From the NCBI GenBank assembly GCA_030037435.1, contig JASHRI010000063.1, positions 1 through 34,311 of the forward strand: DNA of 34,311 nucleotides. The letters are read 5' to 3'. The stretch comes from Candidatus Acidiferrales bacterium. Its GTDB lineage: Bacteria; Acidobacteriota; Terriglobia; Acidiferrales; UBA7541. How positions within the stretch are numbered: the stretch's first letter is position 1; each line of letters begins with the position of its first letter. Of the stretch, positions 1-8,563 are shown one piece after another. The position numbers and the translations under genes are program-made. Under the pieces are notes generated by a model. The model was not told where the DNA came from. It did not search any database and was given only the letters and a program-made list of their open reading frames with translations.

Positions 1-1
1 C

Positions 2-610
2 TCGGCGTTTCATTTCATGAACGCGTACACGGAAGGGAAATTGGTGCATCTCGATTTCGGCGTGGGCAAATATGCTCCGTTTCCGTTCATTCAGGAGGCG
101 TCGCATATCCATCCGACCGCGGAGGATTTCGCGTTCGGGCGCGTAGTGCGCTGGAGCTTTGATATGTCGAAGCCGGGCGAAAAATTCGAGGAGTACAAGC
201 TCGCGCCCTCGGGTGATTTTCCGCGCATCGCCAACAACGTTCACATGAAGGACTACTCGATCGGCTACTACGAGCGATTCGATCCCGAAGCCGGCCGTCC
301 ACTGATCGCAGGGCCAGTGGGCGCGGGATTCAATACGCTGAGCCGGCTGGAAGTGAAGAGCGGCAAACTGAAGTCATGGCACTCAGATCGGCCCGTGACG
401 ATTCAAGAGGAAGTGCACATTCCGTCGAAGACGCCGGGGCACGAAGGGTATTTGGCGCTAGTGGCCGATCTGCATGATACGCAGCTCTCGGACGTGCTGG
501 TGTTTGAGGCGGAGCACGTCGACAAAGGGCCCATCGCGACGGCTCATTTGCCGCTGCGACTGCGCAATCAGGTGCATGGCAACTGGGTGCAGGCGGAAGA
601 ACTGCAATAG
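2..610 (+). CDS. Carotenoid oxygenase (RPE65/lignostilbene dioxygenase-like) family protein, 5'-truncated by window edge
   Basis: Frame is open from the window edge (SAFHFMNAYTEG...), with C-terminal family-like blocks such as HFMNAYTEG, EASHIHP and VHIPSKTPGHEGYLALVADL; stop at 608-610. Confidence 0.85.
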   Translation, partial: SAFHFMNAYTEGKLVHLDFGVGKYAPFPFIQEASHIHPTAEDFAFGRVVRWSFDMSKPGEKFEEYKLAPSGDFPRIANNVHMKDYSIGYYERFDPEAGRPLIAGPVGAGFNTLSRLEVKSGKLKSWHSDRPVTIQEEVHIPSKTPGHEGYLALVADLHDTQLSDVLVFEAEHVDKGPIATAHLPLRLRNQVHGNWVQAEELQ

Positions 611-682
611 GCGAGACTGCGCCAAAGCTGGGCCAGTCACCGGGATTTCGATTTACAATTTTGAACGAATAGCAGGAGCCAA

Positions 683-1975
683 ATGACGCGCCAGACGGAG
701 TTTTACGGCTGGAAGCTGCTCGCGGTCTTTTGGGTCATCATTTTCACCGCGTTTTCGTTCCCACTTTTCGGCGCGGCGAGCGTCGTGAATCCGGTAATGG
801 CCAAGGATCTGCACCTCGATCGCAGCGCTTTGGGCCTTGCCTACGGACTTTTCCAGTGGATGGTGGGGCTGCCCGCACCGCTGGTCGCGATCTGCATCAA
901 CAAAAAGGGTGTGAGGTTCACGGCCACGCTCGGCTGCCTGATCATCCTGGCGGGCGCGCTGCTGATGGTGTTTGTGGTTCGCACCAGTTGGCAGGTGGAT
1001 GTGGTGTTCAGCGGGGTGGTCGGTTTCGGCGCTCTATGCGCGGGAGTGCTGGGCGCGCAATCGTGTATCGGACAGTGGTTTGTGAAAGGAAAGGCGCGGG
1101 CAATCACGCTGGTCCAGACCGGCAGCGCGATCGGAGGCTTCGCGGCCGCACCGCTGCTCACTTTCGTGATCGGCCGCTTCGGCGGCAACTGGCGCGCCGG
1201 ATGGTGGGTGATCGCCGGGCTCAGTCTTTTCGCGGCGCTGCTTGCCGTGTTCTTCATCAAGGAGAAGCCTGCGGATCTTGGCCAGGTGCCGGATGGAGAG
1301 GTGGTCGCAGCTCAATCGTCGGCCGCAGCCAGCGCACCTTCGAAGGTCGTCTACAAGGCCGCTGAGGACTGGACCTTCGGCGACGCGTTTCGACGTCCAG
1401 CGATCTGGCTGATTCTGTTTGCAAGCCTTGGAATCAGTGCAGGCTATCCTCTATTCATCGCGCAAGGCATGGATCACCTGCGCGATTTGGGTTATAGCGC
1501 GCCGCAAGCGGCATTCTCGATTTCGGTGATGCTGATTTCAGCGCTCGCGGGGCAGTTGATCGTGATTGTGTGGGGCGACGTCATCGAGCCGCGGCTGATC
1601 TGGGCCGTCGCTTCCGTGGTCTTCGGCGTGGGGATGATGCTCGCGCTTAATGCCAGCGGAACGATCGGATTGTATTTGTACGCGATCTGTCTCGGCGTCG
1701 GATTCGGAGCGTCGTTTGCGTGCCTGATGACGCTGCCCGCGAACTATTTCGGCGCGAAGGCCTATGCTTCGATACTCGGCGTGCTCATCGCTGTGGGCAC
1801 GACCGCGGGATTCGCGGGTCCTTATCTCGGGGGAATCGTCTACGATCGCTACTCGAGCTACGCGTACGCCTTCTATTCTGTGACAGCGCTTTGCTTCCTT
1901 GCAGCCGTTGCGGTGCTGTTTGCCACGCCCCCCATACGGAGGACCGCGCCGTCCCTCGCGCCCGCTATCGACTAG
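683..1975 (+). CDS. MFS transporter
   Basis: 430 aa, about 12 hydrophobic segments, preceded by an AGGAG ribosome-binding site (aggagccaaATG). Confidence 0.88.
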   Translation: MTRQTEFYGWKLLAVFWVIIFTAFSFPLFGAASVVNPVMAKDLHLDRSALGLAYGLFQWMVGLPAPLVAICINKKGVRFTATLGCLIILAGALLMVFVVRTSWQVDVVFSGVVGFGALCAGVLGAQSCIGQWFVKGKARAITLVQTGSAIGGFAAAPLLTFVIGRFGGNWRAGWWVIAGLSLFAALLAVFFIKEKPADLGQVPDGEVVAAQSSAAASAPSKVVYKAAEDWTFGDAFRRPAIWLILFASLGISAGYPLFIAQGMDHLRDLGYSAPQAAFSISVMLISALAGQLIVIVWGDVIEPRLIWAVASVVFGVGMMLALNASGTIGLYLYAICLGVGFGASFACLMTLPANYFGAKAYASILGVLIAVGTTAGFAGPYLGGIVYDRYSSYAYAFYSVTALCFLAAVAVLFATPPIRRTAPSLAPAID

Positions 1976-3033
1976 CGCTTTGCTTCTTTCGCCGGCAGAT
2001 TCGGAGTCAGCTTCTTAATCACAAATTCCTGCAGGACGTTCGCGCCGGCGGTGGCTCCGATTCCAATTAGCGCGCTTTCAAAGGTCAGAGCGGCTCCATT
2101 TCGGTTCTCGGCTGGATAGTAAGCGTTGGAAATTGCGCCCGCACCAAGGTTCCCAAAAATATTCGAGTAATTCGCCTGCCAACGCCCGTTGTCGCCTTTG
2201 CAGATCACAGAGGTAGCCAAGGCGTAGAGCATACGCGAGCGCCAGCCGCCAGTTCCCTTGTAGAAATAGCGCGGGTCCTGTTTGAGCAGCGATGGCAGCA
2301 CCGCGCCGCCCAGGAACGTGCCGATCACCGTGTCGCCATATGAGGCGCCATAGCGCCGGCCATAACCCGCCCAGCCGCGACCGTATCCGCTGAACTCATT
2401 CTGTTCCTGTTGAATGCCCGCGATGCCCGCCACCAGGCCGAAAGTGACCGGGTCAATCGACGTTTTCCATGCGAGGCTGAATTTTTGTTTCGTGCTGAGA
2501 GGAGCCGCATTGGGAATGTAGGTGACGTAAAAATTCGGAACGAACGCGAGAACTCGTTGTTTCTCCTCTTCTGTGATTTGATCTTGCGCCTCTTCGGCGG
2601 GCGAGGGCGTCACAGTCACCTGGGTGACCTCAGGCGCGAGCGTCAAAGCAACCGGCGTGGCGACATAGCTCTCGCCCGAATGCAGGGTCCCGCCGGAGGT
2701 TTGCGTTTCAAAACCTGGGGCCGTAATGCTGAGTTTAAATGGGCCGGGAACCACGTTTGGAAACGAGAACTGCCCGTCGGTCCCCGTGACGGCATCCGGC
2801 GTTGCTGCGCGACCATCTCCAGTGAGGCTGACCCGGGCGCCGACGACGGCGGCCCCGCTCTGGTCGACGACCCTTCCCGAGATGTTTCCCGCCAATTGCT
2901 CGGAGGGAGACTGCGCCAGGACGGGAAAGCCGGCCATCAAAAGGCCCAGGCAAGCAAAACCCAGAGCGGGAATGACGGACCTTTTTGTGTTTCGGCGCAG
3001 GAGTTTCCGCGGCGAGATCCTCGCGAGATTCAC
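1972..3033 (-). CDS. Carboxypeptidase-regulatory-like domain protein, exported
   Basis: N-terminal signal-like segment (ALGFACLGLLMAGFPVLAQ) then GNISGRVVDQSGAAVVGARVSLTG...TDGQFSFPNVVPG...; convergent 4-nt overlap with the MFS stop codon. Confidence 0.8.
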   Translation of the reverse strand: MNLARISPRKLLRRNTKRSVIPALGFACLGLLMAGFPVLAQSPSEQLAGNISGRVVDQSGAAVVGARVSLTGDGRAATPDAVTGTDGQFSFPNVVPGPFKLSITAPGFETQTSGGTLHSGESYVATPVALTLAPEVTQVTVTPSPAEEAQDQITEEEKQRVLAFVPNFYVTYIPNAAPLSTKQKFSLAWKTSIDPVTFGLVAGIAGIQQEQNEFSGYGRGWAGYGRRYGASYGDTVIGTFLGGAVLPSLLKQDPRYFYKGTGGWRSRMLYALATSVICKGDNGRWQANYSNIFGNLGAGAISNAYYPAENRNGAALTFESALIGIGATAGANVLQEFVIKKLTPNLPAKEAKR

Positions 3034-3504
3034 AGTATGACCTTTCTCCGACCTCCAGCCTTCTGACTCGACCGCGCCAACTTAGGTTGCCCGCCACAGC
3101 GATGGATATCGTGCGATTTCGGCAACGGCAACGACGAGAATCGGGCGCCCTTATCAGAATAAGCGTCATTCGATTCAGGCAGCGGAAGGCGTATTGAATC
3201 GGTAATGGGGACCTACGTCGGCCATGCGCAATAGACCTAAATCTTGCCGGAGAGATTGTCGATTTTTAACGCCAAGCAGACCTTACGAACACCCCTAGAA
3301 CACTTGACAGTTGCGAAACCAAAGACCCTCCCCTAGTGTCGCGCCAAATGGACGCTCGTGAAGCTCGCGCGGCACGTTGAGGCGTTTGCGTCTCGCGTGT
3401 GCGCGAGGACGTCGTGTCTTGCCGTTTCGCATCGTAGAGCGTTCCCATCACCAGCGGTGTTACACGAGTGGCAGCCCAGCCACCACTCTGAGGAGAAAGC
3501 CGAA

Positions 3505-4179
3505 ATGACGCTGCCGAGTTTTCCGAACGTGGACTTATTCTCCGCGGGTATCAACGCCTTGAATGGAGTGCTCGTGGCGCGCAATCCTTCGCACGACCGC
3601 GGCTACACGGTGGTGGGATTGCTGATCATGGCGTTTTTCGGCGGCATCGGGGGCGGCGTGTCGCGAGACGTGCTGCTCAACGAGCTGCCTTCGCCTTTCA
3701 AGAGTGTCGAATATCTTGTCGTATGCCTTCTGATGGGCCTGCTGGGGCTAGCAATTTATCGCTACGCAGAATCGCGCGAGGAGGGTTTCCGAAAGCGGAC
3801 GCTGGCGTACTTCAAGTCCTTCACGCTTCCCTGGTTTGCAATTCTGGGGGCGCATAAGGCGCTCGACCACAATCTGGGGATTTACGCCGCGATCCTGATT
3901 GGCGTGATCGCCACGGTGTCCGGCGGAGTTTTCATCGATGTCTTGTCCGGGGTCACGCCAGAGATTCTAGTGCCTTGCGAGCACGTCGTCACGACGGCCG
4001 TGCTGGCCGGTGGGGTCTACTCGGTGCTTGCGCTGTACGAGAAGAACAGCGCCACGTTTTTTCCCGTCACGCTGATCTCGGTACTTGTTGCGTTCGTCTT
4101 CCGCGTGTTCGCGGTCCGCGAGCACTGGGCGCAAATAGTCCCCTATGTGCCTGCTGCCGGGCCAGCCACGCGGGCGTGA
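3505..4179 (+). CDS. Trimeric intracellular cation (TRIC, UPF0126) channel family membrane protein
   Basis: FFGGIGGGVSRDVLLNELP and VSGGVFIDVLSGVTPEIL are typical of the family. ATG at 3505 follows GAGGAG; the 3358 GTG start in the ORF track adds a non-conserved extension. Confidence 0.82.
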   Translation: MTLPSFPNVDLFSAGINALNGVLVARNPSHDRGYTVVGLLIMAFFGGIGGGVSRDVLLNELPSPFKSVEYLVVCLLMGLLGLAIYRYAESREEGFRKRTLAYFKSFTLPWFAILGAHKALDHNLGIYAAILIGVIATVSGGVFIDVLSGVTPEILVPCEHVVTTAVLAGGVYSVLALYEKNSATFFPVTLISVLVAFVFRVFAVREHWAQIVPYVPAAGPATRA

Positions 4180-4251
4180 GCATGATTCGCTGATGAAGCG
4201 GCGGCTTTTACAGATCGTATAGCCGCTGAGTTCGTAGAAAGGAAATATTCC

Positions 4252-4680
4252 ATGGACGGCATGTGGGCCCGAGTCGCAACTAACTTGATCGCGCGCGTGA
4301 GCGGGCCGATGAAATTTAGATTGGTGCTTCAGCCAGCAATGGCAGCGTTCTTCGCGATTCGCTCGGGGTTGGCGGACGCCCGAAGAGGCGATCCGCCATA
4401 TTTCTGGGCCATCTGCACGGAACCCGGCCATCGTGACTATCTGCTGAAGGACGGGTGGAAAAGCGTCGGGAGGGTGTTCATTCTCGCGGTGGCGATGGAC
4501 GTTGTCTACCAGCTCATTGTGTTGCACTTCGTATACCCAGGAGAAGCGCTCATCGTTGCTTTTGTCCTGGCGATTTTGCCGTATCTGATTTTGCGCGGAC
4601 TGATCACGCGTTGGGCGCGAAGGAAGGACGCGGCGTCGCCGCGACCGACCACTCGCCTGAGCAATGTCCGCCGAGCCTAG
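4252..4680 (+). CDS. Small membrane protein of unknown function
   Basis: 142 aa, AAAGGA upstream of ATG, C-terminal hydrophobic segments, same orientation as the adjacent DUF202 gene. Confidence 0.7.
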   Translation: MDGMWARVATNLIARVSGPMKFRLVLQPAMAAFFAIRSGLADARRGDPPYFWAICTEPGHRDYLLKDGWKSVGRVFILAVAMDVVYQLIVLHFVYPGEALIVAFVLAILPYLILRGLITRWARRKDAASPRPTTRLSNVRRA

Positions 4681-4686
4681 CGGAAA

Positions 4687-5094
4687 ATGGCACCAAATGA
4701 CACGACAACGACTCTTTCGGAAAGACGAACCGATCTGGCCACCCGACGCACGCTGATCGCTGCGGAAAGAACACTGATGGCGTGGATCCGAACTGCGATT
4801 TCGATGATCGGGTTTGGGTTCACCATTTTCAAGTTCTTCCAGTACGTGCCAGAGCAACTTGCGAGTGGAACGGTTCGTCACCCGGAAGCCCCTCGAAATT
4901 TAGGGTTGACGCTTGTTGCTCTGGGAACCCTCGCGTTAGGGGCTGCCGCCTTTCAGCATCGGAGCCTTCTAAAGGATATTGGTCTCTCCCAGATACGCCA
5001 CGTATGGTCCATCTCTTTCGCAGTCGCGATTGCGGTGGTTTTTATTGGACTACTGGCGTTTTGGGGAATTCTAACGCGCCAGGGACCCTTTTAG
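4687..5094 (+). CDS. DUF202 (YidH) family membrane protein
   Basis: Contains LIAAERTLMAWIRTAISMIGFGFTIFKFFQ, characteristic of DUF202; three hydrophobic segments. Confidence 0.9.
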   Translation: MAPNDTTTTLSERRTDLATRRTLIAAERTLMAWIRTAISMIGFGFTIFKFFQYVPEQLASGTVRHPEAPRNLGLTLVALGTLALGAAAFQHRSLLKDIGLSQIRHVWSISFAVAIAVVFIGLLAFWGILTRQGPF

Positions 5095-5134
5095 TTTCAC
5101 CTCAGACACCTAAATCTTGTAGAGGAGGATTATC

Positions 5135-5731
5135 GTGAAGGAGTCAATTAGGATAGCAGGTTTGGTCGTTGTCTTTTGTTGGCTGATCGCGGTAGTCGGC
5201 GGAAGCCGATTACTGGCCTCGCAGCAGTCCGCTCAACAGCCCGCGCCCAAGGTGAAAGTGGGCACAGCCGTCGGCACCAAAGCCAACTCGCCCGCCCCTT
5301 CTGCGAACGCTCAGAACAAGAGTCACAAGACATCCGTCGGCAACGGTAAGCTCACCGTGAAGGCTTCGCAGCCCTCATCTTTCTGGACCGAACAAATCGA
5401 TTTGGAGGACGACGGCACCGCAGAGTCCACGGATTTCCTCTACGACGCCAATCGGGGAATCGTCTACGCATACCGGGAAGACGACTTTACGTGCCAGGAT
5501 GGCCAACCAGGTAGAGCAAAGATGATTGAAGCCGTTTATACCAGTGGCAATAAAGCCGGGAAGCCCGTGGGCTCGGGATCCTACGCGGTTAGCCTCAACG
5601 AAGGCCAGTGTGGCGCAAAGGCGGCAGGCGAGTACGGTTGCCGATTCGACGCGAATGGGAATCCAACAGAGTGCGGCCTAGCCACAGTGAACTATGCAAC
5701 CGGTGAGGTCGACATAGCCGTGGCTCAGTAG
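5135..5731 (+). CDS. Secreted hypothetical protein
   Basis: GTG start after a strong AGAGGAGG site; N-terminal hydrophobic signal; cysteine-containing C-terminal region. Confidence 0.7.
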   Translation: MKESIRIAGLVVVFCWLIAVVGGSRLLASQQSAQQPAPKVKVGTAVGTKANSPAPSANAQNKSHKTSVGNGKLTVKASQPSSFWTEQIDLEDDGTAESTDFLYDANRGIVYAYREDDFTCQDGQPGRAKMIEAVYTSGNKAGKPVGSGSYAVSLNEGQCGAKAAGEYGCRFDANGNPTECGLATVNYATGEVDIAVAQ

Positions 5732-5933
5732 AACCCGTCGCAGATGTGGTTGATTCACGCGAGCGCCGAGGCGATCTGACCGTCGGCGATTTCTGCGTCC
5801 ATTGGCTGCCCCGGCGCTCGCAAGTGAAATCTCTTTTAGCGTCGTGAGGGTCTTCCGTCGCTTCGTAGTTCTGTCACTTCATTAGCGGGTCCAACAAATT
5901 TGATCAGGTTAATGGTTCTAGTAATTCTGTCAG

Positions 5934-5957
5934 TAGCGCCCCCTTACTGAGGCGCTA
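5934..5957 (+). other. Stem-loop TAGCGCC-N10-GGCGCTA in the leader of the next gene
   Basis: Perfect 7-bp inverted repeat, 5934-5940 with 5951-5957. Confidence 0.5.
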
Positions 5958-6007
5958 AAGTGACGCTCACGCGAAAGACCATGGCCCCCATTGGAGAGGA
6001 AAAAACG

Positions 6008-6628
6008 ATGCGAGTTTTCAATCACGAACTTCCGAGATTTTACGACTTCGCTCTGGGCGGCCTATTGTTGATTGGCTTCCTGGCAGCAGGAGGATCGAAT
6101 AGTTTCGGCCAAGACCGATCAAAACCAGAGACCATCGAAGCCTCTGCGAACGGTACGGGCACACAGCTCGGCGCGGTCGTCGGCGTCACTTTGACCATAT
6201 ACGAGTACTCGACGCCGGCGGCCCGGCAAATATTGGTCCAGGCGTTCGAAAAGGGTCAAAACGCAGGGCTGGTGAATGCGCTAACGAAAATGAGGGCGGT
6301 GGGCCACATAGCCATCACCGGCACGCTTGGCTACGATGTGAGCTTTATCCGAATGTTGCCCACGCCGACTGGACGCAAAATTCGTTTTATAACCAATCGT
6401 CAGCTCCGCAATGCGGAAGTCTATTGGGACACGCAATCTCAATCGTACAACCTAACTGCGGGTGAGTTCGATCTAGACGATAGCGACAAGACGAAGAATA
6501 CGGGCGTCCTTTTTCCCGCGGCGCAGTTGGTGATCGATAAAGAAGGCAAAGTACAGTTCGACCTCAATCAAAATTCTTGGAAACTCACTGACGTCCTCGA
6601 TTGGAAAGGGACGCCAGGAGTCGACTAA
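6008..6628 (+). CDS. Exported hypothetical protein
   Basis: ORF 5960..6628; ATG at 6008 follows GAGAGGAAAAAACG and leads directly into a signal-like segment (FALGGLLLIGFLAAGGSNSFGQ). Confidence 0.65.
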   Translation: MRVFNHELPRFYDFALGGLLLIGFLAAGGSNSFGQDRSKPETIEASANGTGTQLGAVVGVTLTIYEYSTPAARQILVQAFEKGQNAGLVNALTKMRAVGHIAITGTLGYDVSFIRMLPTPTGRKIRFITNRQLRNAEVYWDTQSQSYNLTAGEFDLDDSDKTKNTGVLFPAAQLVIDKEGKVQFDLNQNSWKLTDVLDWKGTPGVD

Positions 6629-6875
6629 GACTGCCGCGAAGCGAGCCGCTGAACATGCTTCGCCTCAGAGCTGATCCTCAGGTTCGGAGTTCCCGCACAA
6701 GCTGTCAGACTTGCCAGTTTCGGTCCCTCATCGAAAGACTAATCTACGGGTGTTCGTAAACTGGTTCGTGTAGTTTTTGCGCTTGAAGCAAGGGTGGAAG
6801 GATCCTGCGGCTACTGCGTCGAGTCGCGCCCGAACCCGGCACCAATTTCAACTCAATACACGTAAGGAGAAGAGA

Positions 6876-8453
6876 ATGCCTGCAAAGAAGCCAAATATTC
6901 TGATCCTGTGGGGCGATGACATCGGTACATGGAACATTAGCTACTTCAGTCGCGGCATGATGGGTTACCGCACGAAAAATATTGATCGCGTCGCAAACGA
7001 AGGCGTCGCCTTCACCGACTACTACGGCCAGCAGAGTTGCACAGCTGGGCGCGCGGCGTTCATCTGCGGCCAGAATCCACTGCGCACCGGCCTGACCAAA
7101 GTCGGAATGCCTGGAGCTACTGTAGGACTTCAACCGGAGGATCCGACCATCGCCGATTTGCTCAGACCGCTAGGGTACGCCACCGGTCAATTCGGCAAGA
7201 ACCACCTGGGCGATCGAAACGAATATCTTCCCACGGCGCACGGCTTCGATGAATTCTTCGGCAACCTGTATCACCTGAACGCCGAGGAGGAACCGGAACT
7301 GCCCGACTATCCCAAGGATCCGAAATTCAAGGAGCAGTTCGGACCGCGCGGCGTGCTCCATTGTGTGGCGACCGATAGGGACGATCCAACGGATCAGCCA
7401 CGCTGGGGACGCGTGGGCAAACAGAAAATCACGGATACCGGCCCGCTGACCAAGAAGCGAATGGAGACCATCGATGAGGAGATTACGGCCCACGCTCTCG
7501 ACTGGATGGAAAAGCAGGCGAAAGCCGACAAGCCATTCTTCCTCTGGTACAACTCAACCGCTTGCCACCTTAGAACCCATCTGGCCGACAAGAATCGCGG
7601 AAAGACTGGGCAAGATGACTACAGCGACCGCATGTTTACGCATGACGAACAGATCGGCCAGATGCTCGACAAGCTCGACGAACTCGGGATCGCCGATAAC
7701 ACGTTCGTGATGTATTCCACGGACAATGGCCCGGAGAACGATACGTGGCCAGACGCCGCTAACACCCCCTTCCGCAGCCAGAAGGACACGAATTGGGAAG
7801 GCGCGTGGCGCGTGCCGTGCTTTATGCGCTGGCCCGGCAAGATCAAGGCAGGGACGGTGCTGAATGGCATCGTGTCACACCAAGACATGCTGCCCACGCT
7901 GCTCGCCATAGCTGGTGATCCCAAAATCAACGAGAAGCTCCTGGACGGCTACAAGGTCGGAGACAAAACGTTCAGAGTGCACATCGACGGAATAAACATG
8001 CTGCCGTATATCACCGGCCAGGTGAAGGAAAGCCCCAGGGAAAACTTCTTCTACGTCAGCGATGATGGAGGAATCATGGCGCTTCGCGTTGGCGACTACA
8101 AGCTGGCCTTCGAGGTGCAGCGCTCACTAACGACAAACGTCTGGGCTGAACCCTTTGTTAAGCTGCGTCTCCCACATATTTTCAATCTTCGCCGCGATCC
8201 GTTCGAGCGTGCAGACTTCAACTCGAACGTTTACTGGGATTGGGTCATCAGTCATGCCCCAATGCTCTACTTGGCCCAGGCCGTGGTCGCGTCCCGGATC
8301 GAGGATTTCGTCAAATATCCGCCGCGTCAGAAAGCGGCGTCGTTTAACCTTGACTCCGTTATGGAAGCACTGAAGCCCGCGATGGCGGCGGAGAAAGCAA
8401 AAGAAGCCGCTGCGGCAGAAAAGCAAAAACCCGTGCATGCGGGAGCAAGATAG
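6876..8453 (+). CDS. Arylsulfatase (PF00884-type sulfatase)
   Basis: KPNILILWGDDIGTWN metal-binding start, QQSCTAGRAAFICGQNPLRTG active-site block, MYSTDNGPENDTWPDAANTPFRSQK. ATG at 6876 follows AAGGAGAAGAG. Confidence 0.92.
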   Translation: MPAKKPNILILWGDDIGTWNISYFSRGMMGYRTKNIDRVANEGVAFTDYYGQQSCTAGRAAFICGQNPLRTGLTKVGMPGATVGLQPEDPTIADLLRPLGYATGQFGKNHLGDRNEYLPTAHGFDEFFGNLYHLNAEEEPELPDYPKDPKFKEQFGPRGVLHCVATDRDDPTDQPRWGRVGKQKITDTGPLTKKRMETIDEEITAHALDWMEKQAKADKPFFLWYNSTACHLRTHLADKNRGKTGQDDYSDRMFTHDEQIGQMLDKLDELGIADNTFVMYSTDNGPENDTWPDAANTPFRSQKDTNWEGAWRVPCFMRWPGKIKAGTVLNGIVSHQDMLPTLLAIAGDPKINEKLLDGYKVGDKTFRVHIDGINMLPYITGQVKESPRENFFYVSDDGGIMALRVGDYKLAFEVQRSLTTNVWAEPFVKLRLPHIFNLRRDPFERADFNSNVYWDWVISHAPMLYLAQAVVASRIEDFVKYPPRQKAASFNLDSVMEALKPAMAAEKAKEAAAAEKQKPVHAGAR

Positions 8454-8503
8454 TTCAGGGCTGAGGGAAGAGAGGTCCAGAGCTCTTCCTAGATCGGTCG
8501 ATG

Positions 8504-8545
8504 GCTCTCCCCGGCAGACGAGGTGATCTGTCTGCCCGGGAGAGC
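8504..8545 (+). other. Strong intercistronic hairpin, 15 of 16 positions paired, 10-nt loop
   Basis: GCTCTCCCCGGCAGAC (8504-8519) with GTCTGCCCGGGAGAGC (8530-8545), one C-C mismatch. Confidence 0.75.
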
Positions 8546-8563
8546 TCCCGTTTGGCATCCACT

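Noticed and set aside
3293-3336. CCCCTAG direct repeats 37 bp apart with a TTGACA between them
   Set aside because: No well-spaced -10 for the TTGACA and a 7-bp repeat is weak evidence for an operator.
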